From Capra hircus (taxonomy: Eukaryota > Chordata > Mammalia > Artiodactyla > Bovidae), in contig NW_017189729.1 in assembly GCF_001704415.2 (NCBI RefSeq), forward strand, positions 124,001-188,000: DNA of 64,000 nt, in the 5' to 3' direction. This document shows, in pieces, positions 10,563 through 21,281 of this stretch. The notes beneath the pieces were generated by a model. That model saw only the letters and a list, made by a program, of their open reading frames with translations, searched no databases and was not told the origin of the DNA. Positions within the stretch are counted from its first letter, which is position 1; each line of letters begins with the position of its first letter. A program made the translations under genes and the position numbers.

Positions 10563-10888
10563 AGTGGCTATCATGGGATATCTAGGAAGTTTTGGTATAA
10601 CTTTTTTTAAAAAGTGGTAATTCAAACATTCAGTGTACATTTCCTCTCTAACCTTAATGTCCCTTGATTCATATGCAAACTAAAACTAAAGTTTCGATAA
10701 CAAATGGAATTTAAAAAAATCTCAACTACAAAGTCCAATCCCAAAGTTATAAAAATAAATACCTTTATTACCCCATCTACTTTAAACACAATGAACATTT
10801 CATGCAGCTAGCTAATCAACAATATCTGTCAGACATCTACAATAAGCAAAGCACTTTGTTTGACAAGCTTTATGGGAAACATGTATAA
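10563..10888. other. Unique stretch
   Basis: No gene or repeat is recognised. Confidence 0.5.
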
Positions 10889-11399
10889 ATTTTTATTTTT
10901 TAATTTAAATATATTTATTTTAATTGGAGGCTATTTACTTTACAATATTTTATTGGTTTTGCCATACATCAACCTGAATCTGCCACGGGTGTACACATGT
11001 TCCCCATCCTGAAAACCACCCTCCCCCACCTCCCTCCCCGTACCATCCCTCTGGGTCATCCCAGTGCACCAGCACCAAGCATCCTGTATCCTGCATTGAA
11101 CCTGGACTGGTGATTCATTTCTTATATGATATTATACATGTTTCAATGCCATTCTCCCAAATCATCCCACCCTCTCCCTCTCCCACAGAGTCCAAAAGAC
11201 TGTTCTATACATCTGTGTCTCTTTTGCTGTCTCGCATACAGGGTTGTTGTTACCATCTTTTTAAATTCCATATATATGAGTTAGTATACTGTATTGCTGT
11301 TTTTCTTTCTGGCTTACTTCACTCTGTATAATCAGCTCCAGTTTCATCCACCTCATTAGAACTGATTCAAATGTATTCTTTTTAATAGCTGAGTAATAG
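10889..11399 (-). mobile_element. Ruminant L1 3' end, 5'-truncated
   Basis: Read on the minus strand this is the end of ORF2 plus the L1 3'UTR. Plus-strand landmarks are 'tgccatacatcaacctgaat', 'catgtttcaatgccattctc', 'gttctatacatctgtgtctc' and 'cttcactctgtataatcagc'. It stops abruptly after 'ctgagtaatag' at 11399. No intact ORF. Confidence 0.88.
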
Positions 11400-11559
11400 G
11401 AATCATCAGGATCTTATAAACAGGGAAAAAAAGGCAGCACACTCCACACATGTACAGATAAAGAATGTACATATCACTCTTTTCTTTTGTCACTACTGAG
11501 GTTCTAGCTCAGGCCTTATCTCAAATTGGGATCATGGCAAACTCTAATTGAGCCCAAAC
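11400..11559. other. Short unique stretch
   Basis: Nothing recognised. Confidence 0.4.
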
Positions 11560-11960
11560 TCTAGACACTCTTCCCACCTACCTCTCTGTTTCAATAAAAT
11601 TACTTATAACTGCCAGATAAATCATAAAATTTTTATTTCACCATCCTCTATTCATAAGAGATTCATTGGCTTCCTATAAAGTTTAAGCATGACTTTGGAA
11701 CAGGACACTTATCATAACTAACCTTAATCTATCTTTCCAATTTCCCACTTCTTTCTCTCCAAAGTGCATTTCATTAATTACACATTCATCAATATTACTT
11801 GCTTAAAGTAATACATCTCTTTTTATTATAACTCCAACCTAGACTTGTTTGCTTTTTACTTAATACCCTACAAGACATTGGAATGTATCATATAAATATA
11901 CCAAGCATAATGTCTGACGGACAGTAGTCAGTCTATACACTTTAGGTGAACGGAACTGAA
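11560..11960 (+). mobile_element. L2 LINE 3' region
   Basis: Degenerate match to the L2 3' region: 'ttggcttcctataaagttta', 'aatctatctttccaatttcc', then a terminal 'agcataatgtctgacggaca' block like the L2 'cacagtgcctggcacata' end. Confidence 0.45.
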
Positions 11961-11989
11961 TCTGTACAGGTATGGGAGAAGTATAATAA

Positions 11990-12180
11990 AGTGGAAGAAG
12001 CACTTGGCTAGCATTCAGGCAACTTAGGTTCTATGACTGGCTTTGTCATTTTAGTTATCTAAGTCTTGATTTCTTCATCTATAAAATATGAATTATACCT
12101 GTTTCAACTGCCTTATAGGATACTGTGAGGATGAAATAAACTGAATATCAAAGTATTTTGAAACACATAAAGGTTTTATT
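11990..12180 (+). mobile_element. MIR SINE
   Basis: Core pattern in order: 'gcaacttaggttctatgact', 'ttgatttcttcatctataaa', 'aggatactgtgaggatgaaa'. This is a typical old MIR. Confidence 0.65.
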
Positions 12181-13600
12181 ATGACAGTATGATGATTAAG
12201 ATATTCATGTATATATAAAAATTTGTCTATTTTTAAAAGCCACAATAAATATAACCATATGGTATGGGCATACACATAAATTCATATCCCACAAATAAAT
12301 GCTTTTATCTGCATGTACATGAAGAATATGACTTATGATGTTCCTACACAATTCCTAAATACTGTTTAATCTTCCAAGGCTTATTTTTTGCTTCTGAAAA
12401 GCACATACATTCTCTAAATGGAATGACCAAAAGGTTATATTATAATATCATTTGAGTTTGTTTGATTTTTCTATCTGAAAGAGCTCCTCCTAAAATACAT
12501 TATATTCCTAAGAAATGTGTTAAAAGTCTAGAAGGAAGCTGTCAAAGTAGATTCATGTCATTGATATAAACAAATTTTAAAGCTAATAGAGAGGAATAAA
12601 GAACACTTAACCATTGTTAACATACATTATATATTTTATAGCTGAGATTAATGTAATTTAAGATATAAAATGAACTTTTCAATGACTTCAATGTAGTTTG
12701 ATACTGTCTATATTTTTCTGGTCCCATTTATCTATATATTACTTATCTGTATTAATGTATTCACTTGATAACAAATCGATTTTATAGAACCTCAATACCC
12801 ACAGTCAAAATACCAGGAATATACAACATATGCTATACCATGCAATGCTCAGGTGTTAGCAGAAAGTCATGAGTTTAACTAAAGAATGTTAATTTTAACA
12901 TTTAAAATAGACTATCTTGGCTGCATTATATGGTCAATGTTTTTGTTTTTACCCAAAACTTTACTTCCAAAGATAAACAATATAAAACTTCTGAGAATAT
13001 CAGTAATTATATAAACATATTTTTGTGGGATTCATTTTTGTTGCAAAGACAGAATTGACATATTGATCTTTTATGACCTTGATTTCACTATTTAAAATAC
13101 AGAATCTACACAAATAGTGAGACACATTTTTCACTTTATTTTGATAAAGGGGCAATTTGGAAGTCACTTGATTTTTCATAGCTTCTCTAAGATTTGCCAT
13201 TTTTGCATACAATTTATTATATCTTCCCATAACACATTCATTGAAAAAAATATATTCTTACTTATTGTGTGCTATTATTGGTCATGCAATGAAGATTTTT
13301 CAAGTGAGTAAGTTGTCACTATGCTCGCAAGGTGCTCACAATCTAAACACTTCTCAAAATCCATCAGAATCACCTGCATGGCTTGTTAAAACAGATTGCA
13401 AAACCCCAAACCTGCAGTTTCTGATGCATTAACTATGGGATGAAGGCTGAGAATTTGTATTATTAACAAGTTTCCAGATGATGTAGATATTGTTGATCCC
13501 AGAACCACACATTGTAAACTGTTAGTTCAGTGGTTGGAGGCAAACATGCTAACAGAAATAAAATGCAGTGAAGTAAGTGAAATAATAGGAGAGTCTAAAG
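12181..13600. other. Unique AT-rich stretch
   Basis: About 1.4 kb without a recognisable gene or repeat. Open frames are short and have no domain signature. Confidence 0.5.
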
Positions 13601-14326
13601 TGATGAAAGTGAAAGAAGAGAGTGAAAAAGTTGGCTTAAAGCTCAATATTCAGAAAACGAAGATCATGGCATCTGGTCCCATCACTTCATGGGAAATAGA
13701 TGGGGAAACAGTGGAAACAGTGTCAGACTTTATTTTTGGGGGCTCCAAAATCACTGCAGATGGTGACTGCAGCCATTAAATTAAAAGACGCCTACTCCCT
13801 GGAAGAAAAGTTATGACCAACCTAGATAGTATATTCAAAAGCAGAGACATTACTTTGCTAACAAAGGTCCGTCTAGTCAAGGCTATGGTTTTTCCTGTGG
13901 TCATGTATGGATGTGAGAGTTGGACTGTGAAGAAGGCTGAGATCCAAAGAATTGATGCTTTTGAACTGTGGTGTTGGAGAAGACTCTTGAGAGTCCCTTG
14001 GACTGCAAGGAGATCCAACCAGTCCATTCTGAAGGAGATCAGCCCTGGGATTTCTTTGGAAGGAATGATGCTAAAGCTGAAATTCCAGTACTTTGGCCAC
14101 CTCATGTGAAGAGTTGACTCATTGGAAAAGACTCTGATGCTGGGAGGGATTGGGGGCGGGAGGAGAAGGGGACGGCAGAGGATGAGATGGGTGAATGGCA
14201 TCACTGACTCAATGGACATGAGTCTGAGTGAACTCTGGGAGTTGGTGATGGACAGGGAGGGCTGGCGTGCTGCGATTCATGGGGGCACAAAGAGTCGGAC
14301 ATGGCTGAGCGACTGAACTGAACTGA
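13601..14326 (+). mobile_element. BovB 3' fragment
   Basis: Starts within the RT C-terminal half (KVKEESEKVGLKLNIQKTKI) and continues through VFPVVMYGCESWTVKKAEIQ, RRSNQSILKEISPGISLEGM and the basic GGRRRGRQRMRWVNGI block to GAACT repeats. Stops at about 13777, 14107 and 14314 split the frame. It sits directly upstream of an ancient repeat fragment. Confidence 0.9.
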
Positions 14327-14334
14327 CAGTGTTG

Positions 14335-14745
14335 AAATAGAATAGGAAAAACAAAAGGTGGTGAAATTTGAGGAGTGTCAAAGAAAACCTCACAGAGGTG
14401 ATGATAAATAAGCAAGGAAATGGTTGATAAATCAGGAAAAGGAACTGTAGGCAGCAGAATTTATCTTCTTCATTTATCTTCCAAGTTGATAATTAAGTTT
14501 TAAACAGTAAATTAAGGGCCAGAATATGAGAGAATTCTTAGGTCATACTAGGATATTACAACTTTATCTTCTGGACAATAGGTAGCAATGAAAGTTTATA
14601 TCCAAGATGGCTACAAGATAAGATTTGTATGTACACTGAGGGTGGATTGGTGTTGGTGTTGGGCAGATAAGTAAAAAGAGATAATAGTTGTACTAAGTCA
14701 ATGGCATTAGAGATGCAAAGAATTGGATGGATGTATCACCTGTTT
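14335..14745 (+). mobile_element. Ancient mammalian repeat, unnamed family
   Basis: 'aaagaaaacctcacagaggt', 'caactttatcttctggacaa' and 'agataagatttgtatg' follow the same old family seen at 7796-8255 (segments on gain, bookkeeping order and orientation agree). Identity is low. Confidence 0.35.
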
Positions 14746-15579
14746 TCCCTACTCTTCCCTATATAAAGTCAATAAAATGATTATTTTCACATGGCACACC
14801 TGTTTTCTAAAACTAGAGGAACAATTAAATGAAGTTTAAATCTAAAGTGCAACCCCTGGTTGTGTGGGAATATACATGGTTGCTGTTGTTGGAAGATTTC
14901 ACATTATGTCTTTCATTATGGGCATTTAGCACACAGCCTCTTATTATTAAGATACTGCTGACTTTTATTGTCAATGTGGCCACAGGACAAAGCTAATAAT
15001 TACCAGCACCAGAAGCAGCTTGTGGTTTTATATTACACTGAGGTAAATTACACTGGAATTACAGTGGATTAGTTTTATCAAATGGGGAATAAACTGTTAA
15101 TTAACTTCCTGCTGTAACAATCTTTTTCTGAGCTTGAAACTGTTATTAAGCCCAGATTAAACTGTTGAATTAATTTCCCACTTACTATTTCAAGAGTTTT
15201 TAATTTAACTGGCAGCAGTTTTAATGGGAAATTGCATTAGTGAGTATAAATTGTTTTGGGGAAGGGTAAATAGTTTTTGATAATGTTTATTAAGTCGTTT
15301 TGTTTGAGCAAAAATATAATTGCAGTTTTAATTAGTGCATGGTTGTTGGAGTATTAGGTTCAAGATTACATTATGGCTTCCTGAGAAAACACTCAGGTAA
15401 TCCCAGCATTTATAACTGATAGCAAATAGAAAAACTATGTCAATGAGGCACTGACTTGGATTTGGTACCATAGTTCAGGAAGGAGAATGGGAAAGTATCT
15501 AAGTGTTCTTCCTTCAATTACCTAAAGATTTATTGGCTGCTCCTGAATATCACTGTCCCCTGTGACAGGTATATAAGAT
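14746..15579. other. Repeat-free AT-rich block, conserved-element-like
   Basis: No repeat is recognised. The block at about 14830-15400 is rich in homeodomain-type TAATTA sites (14997-15002, the palindrome 'gttaattaac' at 15096-15105, and 15329-15334). It has the even, low-CpG texture of deeply conserved non-coding elements. This is inference from composition only. Confidence 0.35.
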
Positions 15580-15591
15580 ATAGTACATATG

Positions 15592-15725
15592 CTGCTGCTG
15601 CTGCTGCTAAGTCGCTTCAGTCGAGTCCAACTCTGTGTGACCCCATAGACGGCAGCCCACCAGGCTCCCCCGTCCCTGGGATTCTCCAGGCAAGAACACT
15701 GGAGTGGGGTGCCATTGCCTTCTCC
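15592..15725 (-). mobile_element. BOV-A2-type SINE, single monomer, 12-bp TSD
   Basis: Inverted AGC tail (GCT repeats), one BovA monomer ('aagtcgcttcagtcgagtcc' to 'gtgccattgccttctcc'). TSD 'atagtacatatg' at 15580-15591 and 15726-15737. Confidence 0.9.
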
Positions 15726-15737
15726 ATAGTACATATG

Positions 15738-16308
15738 AAGGGTTAACTAAAAAAAAAAAAAATTAATTAAAAGGTACAGTTTCTTTTAAGGTAAAACAAA
15801 TATGGAAATCAGGATTTTTTTTTAGATGATCAATAAACTGTGTGTGCTCTATTATTGGTTATAATGCTGGCATTACTATTTGTCTTATAATACCAACCAT
15901 AATCATGCATTATGTTAGTATGTGTTTTACAGAAGTGAACTAATGGATAAAGAACTTAGGAAGAACTTGGGAGATAACAGTGCACATTGAAAACTGAGGT
16001 CTAAAGAGAATAAAAAGATCTTCCCCAGGATATAAAGCTAGTGACTGAAGTAAAACAAAACATGGGGCTATTTGCATGACTACAAATAATATCTCGGTCC
16101 AACATTTAGGCTCTATTCCTTCCCCAAATTAGAGTTGGCTTTCATTGTAAATAACAAGTAAAATTTTATATCCCATAGCAGTCTAAAATCTTTCCCTTTG
16201 CCACTGTTAATATTACACCTTCAAATTAATATTATACTTGTTTTAAATGATACAATTGCCTGATTTATACAATAGTATTTTGTAGTCAAACTCTTAATAA
16301 TAAGCAGT
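15738..16308. other. Unique stretch
   Basis: No gene is recognised. A weak MIR-like block may lie at 15955-16060. Confidence 0.45.
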
Positions 16309-17670
16309 GGAGGGGCGGTCCTAAGATGGAGGAGGAATAGGATGGGGAGATCACTTTCTCCCCCACAAATTCATTGAAAGAATATTTGAAAGCCAAGCAA
16401 ATTCCACAAACCAACTTCTGAATGCTGGTAGAGGACATCAGGCACCTAGAAAGGCGGCCCATTGTCTTTGAAAGGAGGTAGGACAAAATATAAAAGACAA
16501 AAAGACAGACAAAAGAGGCAGGGATGGAGATCCAGCCCAAGAAGGGATTCTTTAAAAAAGGGAGAAGTGTCCAACACCAGGAAACACTCTCTTCGGTGAG
16601 TCTCTGATGAGCCTTGGAATCTCAGAGGGCAAAATAACCAGGAGGAAAAATAAATAAATAATTAAAACCCACAGATTATGTGCCTAACAGCAACTCCCAG
16701 TGGAGCAGCAGCCCAGACGCTCGCATCGCCCACTAGCAAGCAGGGGCTGGACAAGGCAGCACAGGCTGCACTGCTTAGGGTGAGGACCAGGCAAAAATAC
16801 CCCTAGGGCAATCTGAGGGAACTAACTTGAGATAGGAACCCAGACTGTGAGATAGCTATCCCCTGAAAAGCCCTAACCTAAGACACTGCCAGGCCCGTAC
16901 AAAGAACAAAGGACTGAGCAGAGCTAGCCAGCTGAAGACCAGCCCATCCCCTGCTAGAGAAAGGCAAGTGAGGGCAGCCAGAGCTGGAAGGGGGCAGTTG
17001 CCGCCCCAGAGAGGCATCTTATACCAAACTGCAAGCAGACTTCATTGCTAATCAAGACTTCTTGGAATTCTGGATGATTGACAGCAGCTGGGAGGGTCAC
17101 AGCCAGGAATCAGCCCCCCAGAAGAGACACACTGCACACCTGAGAAGGCATGCCCGTTGTACACACAGAAAACTGAGCAGCTGGGACAGAGGAGGTGATA
17201 AGACACAGCCTTCAACTCAGGGCTATTGTGCTTGCCAAGAACCTGGTCACCTTAGCTGCTTGGACCTGTGACAGGCACAAAACACAGGCCCAACCAAGTC
17301 TGTGCCTTTGTGGAGTACCCAAGAACCTGAAACTGAACCTGAGTGGCTTAAACCTGGAGAGTGCATGCAAGATATACCACACAAATTCTCCAGCAACACA
17401 GGAACATAGCCCTGAGTTTAAATATACAGGCTGCCCAAAATCACACCAAACCCACTGACATCTCATAACTCATTACTGGACACTTCATTGCACTCCAGAG
17501 AGAAGAAATCCAGCTCCACCACCAGAACACAGACACAAGCTTTTCTAACCAGGAAACCTTGTCAAGCCACCCATCAAACCCCACCCATAGTGAGAAACCT
17601 ACACAATAAAGAGAAACAACAAAGTTCGATAATTCAGAAAGGCCAGCCCAAACACAGCAATATAAAAAAG
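16309..17670 (+). promoter_or_regulatory. L1 A 5'UTR (internal promoter region, deleted form)
   Basis: GC-richer than the flanks, with the conserved opening 'ggtcctaagatggaggagga'. In L1 this region carries the internal RNA polymerase II promoter (family knowledge). At about 17369 it jumps from 'gtgcatgca' straight to 'agatatacc'. The equivalent points in L1 C are about 49403 and 50814, so the tandem-repeat array is absent here. Confidence 0.7.
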
Positions 17671-18640
17671 ATGAAAAGGCAGAAAAATACTCTGCAGGTA
17701 AAGGAACAGGATAAATGTCCACCAAACCAAACAAAAGAGGAAGAGATAGGGAGTCTACCTGATAGACAATTCCAAATAAAGATAGTGAAAATGATCCAAA
17801 ATCTTGAAAACAAATTGTAGTAACAGATAAATAGCCTGGAGACAAGGATCTAGAAGAGGCAAGAAAGGCTTAACAAGGACCTAGAAGAAATAAAAAAGAG
17901 TTGATATATAATGAGTAATGCAATAAATGAGATCAAAAACACTTTGGAGGGAACCAAGAGTAGAATAACAGATGGAGAAGATAGGATGAGTGAGGTAGAA
18001 GATAGAAAGGTACAAATAAAAGAAACAGAGAAGAAAAAAGAAAAAAGAAAGAATTAAAAGAAATGAGGACAATCTCAGAGACCTCTGGGACAATGTTAAA
18101 CACCACAACATTTGAATCATAGGCGTCCCAGAAGGAGAAGACAGAAGAAGAAGAAGAAAAAAAAAAAGACCACGAGAAAATACTTGAGGAGAAAATAGTT
18201 GAAAACTAACCTAAAATAGGAAAGGAAATAATCACCCAAGTCCTAGAAACCCAGAGAGTCCCAGACAGGATAAACCCAAGGTAAAACACCCCAAGAAACA
18301 TATTAATCAAATTAACAAACATCAAACACAAAGAACAAATATCAAAAGCAGCAAGAGAAAAACAACAAATAACACACAAGGGGATTCCCATAAGGATAAA
18401 TGCTGATCTTTCAATAGAAACTCTTCAGGCCAGAACGGAATTGTAGGACCTACTTAAAGTGATGAAAGAAAATAACCTACAGTCCAGATTACTGTAGCCA
18501 GCAATGATCTCATTCAAATATGAAGGAGAATCAAAAGTTTTACAGACAAGCAAAAGCTGAGAAAATTAAGCACCACCAAACCAGCTCTCCAACAAATGCT
18601 GCACGATCTTCTCTAGACAGGAAACACAAAAATGGCATAT
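17671..18640 (+). pseudogene. L1 A ORF1 (RNA-binding chaperone) remnant
   Basis: It begins MKRQKNTLQVKEQDKCPPNQ and reads TKEEEIGSLPDRQFQIK, the N-terminal part and coiled-coil start of ORF1p, to a stop at 17818-17820 after QNLENKL. The coiled coil and the C-terminal nucleic-acid-binding region (GIPIRINADLSIETLQAR near 18382-18435) can still be read across stops. Codon 'tga' at 18113-18115 replaces the Arg expected before IIGV. ORF1p normally trimerises and coats L1 RNA; this copy cannot make it. Confidence 0.8.
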
Positions 18641-18667
18641 AAACTCGAACTGAAAACACTGAAGTAA

Positions 18668-19904
18668 ATGGCAACGGGATCATACTTATCAATAATTACC
18701 TTAAATGTAAATGAGTTGAATGTCCCAACCAAAAGACAAAGACTGGCTGAATGGATACAAAAACAAGACCCCTATATATGTTGTCTACAAGAGACCCACC
18801 TTGAAACAAAGGACACATACAGACTGAAAGTGAAGGGCTGGAAAAAGTCATTGCAGGCAAATAGAGACCAAAAGAAAGCAGGAGTAGCAATACTCATATC
18901 AGATAAAATAGACTTTAAAACAAAGGCTGTGAAAAGAGACAAAGATGGACACAACATAATGATCAAAGGATCAATCCAAGAAGAAAATATAACAATTATA
19001 AATATATATGCACCCAACATAGGAGCACCGCAAGATGTAAGACAAATGCTAACAAGTATGAAAGGGGAAATTAACAATAACACAATAATAGTGGGAGACT
19101 TTAATACCCCATTCACACATATGGATAGATCAACGAAACAGAAAATTAACAAAGACATGCAAACTTTAAATGATACAATAGACCAGCTGGACCTAATTGA
19201 TATCTATAGGACATTTCACCCCAAAACAATGAATTTCACCTTTTTCTCAAGTGCACACGGAACCTTCTCCAGGACAGATCACATACTGGGTCATGGTCCT
19301 GAGCCTTGGTAAATTCAAAAAATTTTTAAATCATTCCAACAATCATTTCTGACCACAATGCAGTAAGAGTAGATGTCAATTAAAGGAGAAAAACTATTAA
19401 AAATTCCAACATATGGAGGCTGAGCAACATGTTGCTGAATAACCAAAAAATCACAGAATAAATCAAAAAGGAAATCAAAATAAGCAGAGAAATGAATTAA
19501 AATGAAAACACAACAACCCCAAACCTGTGAGACACTGTAAAAGCAGTGGTAAGGGGAAGGTTCATAGCAATACAGGCATACCTCAAGAAACAAGAAAAAG
19601 TCAAATAAATAATGTAACTCTACACTTAAAGCAACAAAAAAAGAAGAAATGAAGAACCCCAGCATTAGTAGAAGGAAAGAAATATTAAAATTAGAGCAGA
19701 AATAAATGCAAAAGAAATGAGACCATAGAAAAAATCAACAAGGCCAAAAGCTGGTTCTTTGAGAAGATCAATAAAATTGACAAACTATTAGCCAGACTCA
19801 TTAAGAAACAAATGGAGAAGAATCAAATCAACAAAAAATAGAAATGAAAATGGAGAGATCACAAAAGACAACACAGAAATACAAAGGATCATAAGAGACT
19901 ACTA
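18668..19904 (+). pseudogene. L1 A ORF2, endonuclease domain (part 1)
   Basis: From the ATG at 18668 a 214-codon frame encodes an apurinic-like endonuclease domain. Family catalytic residues are visible: Asn in ITLNVNELN, Glu in LQETHLE, Tyr in INIYAPN, Asp and Asn in VVGDFNTPF-type sequence (here IIVGDFNTPF), and Asp in SRTDHILGH. The frame stops at 19310 just after GHGPEPW; the SDHNAV block follows in sequence at about 19345-19365. The domain nicks T-rich target DNA for priming. The rest to 19904 has several stops, and the BovB interrupts it there. Confidence 0.88.
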
Positions 19905-21281
19905 TCAGCAACTATCAGTTCAGTTCAGTTCAGTTGCTCAGTCGTGTCCGACTCTTTGCGACCCCATGAATTGCAGCACGCCAGGACTCCCTGTCCGTCA
20001 CCAACTCCCAGAGGTCACTCTGAGTCACGTCCATCGAGTCAGTGATGCCATCTAGCCATCTCATCCTCTCTTGTCCCCTTCTCCTCCTGCCCCCAATCCC
20101 TCCCAGCATCAAAGGTTTTTCCAATGAGTCAACTCTTTGCATGAGGTGGCCAAAGTACTGTAGTTTCAGCTTTAGCATCATTCCTTCCGAAGAAATCCCT
20201 GGGTTGATCTCATTTACAATGGACTGGTTGGATCTCCTTTCAGTATAAGGGACTCTCAAGAGTCTTCTCCAACATCACAGTTAAAAAGCACCAATTCTTC
20301 AGTGCTCAGCCTTCTTCACAGTCCAACTCTCACATCCATACATGACCACAGGAAAAACCATAGCCTTGACTAGACGGACCTTAGTCGGCAAAGTAATGTC
20401 TCTGCTTTTCAATATGCTATCTAGCTTGGTCATAACTTTTCTTCCAGGGAGTAGGCGTCTTTTAATTTAATGGCTGCAGTCACCACCTGCAGTGATTTTT
20501 GAGCCCCCCAAAAATAAAGTCTGACACTGTTTCCACTCTTTCCCCATCTATTTCCCATGAAGTGATGGGACCAGATGCCATGATCTTCGTTTTCTGAATG
20601 TTGAGCTTTATGTCAACTTTTCACTCTCCTCTTTCACTTTCATCAAGAGGCTTTTTAGTTCCTCTTCACTTTCTGCCATAAGGGTGGTGTCATCTGCTTA
20701 TCTGAGGTTATTGATATTTCTCCTGGCAATCTTGATTCCAGCTTGTGGTTCTTCCAGTCCAGCGTTTCCCATGAAGTACTCTGCATATAAGTTAAATAAG
20801 CAGAGTGACAATATACAGCCTTGTCATACTCCTTTTCCTATTTGGAACCAGTCTGTTATTCCATGTCCAGTTCTAACTACTGCTTCCTGGCCTGCATACA
20901 GATTTCTCAAGAGGCAGGGTAGGTGGTCTGGTATTCCCATCTCTTTCAGAATTTTCCACAGTTTATTGTGATCCACACAGTCAAAGGCTTTAGCATAGTC
21001 AATAAAGCAGAAATAGATGTTTTTCTGGAACTCTCTTGGTTTTTCCATGATCCAGTGGATGTTGGCAATTTGATCTCTGGTTCCTCTGCCTTTTCTAAAA
21101 CCAGCTTGAACATCAGGAATTTCATGGTTCACGTATTGCTGAAGCCTGGCTTGGAGAATTTTGAGCATTACTTTACTAGCGTGTGAGATGGGTGCTATTG
21201 TGCGGGAGTTTGAGCATTCTTTGGCATGGCCTTTCATTGGGATTGGAATGAAAACTGACCTTTTCCAGTCTCAGCAACTAT
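19905..21281 (-). mobile_element. BovB nested in L1 A, with 11-bp TSD
   Basis: TSD 'tcagcaactat' lies at 19905-19915 and 21271-21281, and the BovB itself is 19916-21270 on the minus strand. It starts with the inverted GAACT tail and is 5'-truncated within the RT domain. The minus-strand frame 20824-21237 encodes QAGFRKGRGTRDQIAN, FIDYAKAFDCVDH and the start of GVRQGC-type sequence. Further 3', frames are broken. It shows that L1 A predates this BovB copy. Confidence 0.95.

Noticed and set aside
17441..17845. 134-codon minus-strand ORF with apparent membrane segments
   Set aside because: Antisense of the L1 A 5'UTR/ORF1 boundary; no homologous frame at the same place in L1 B or L1 C.
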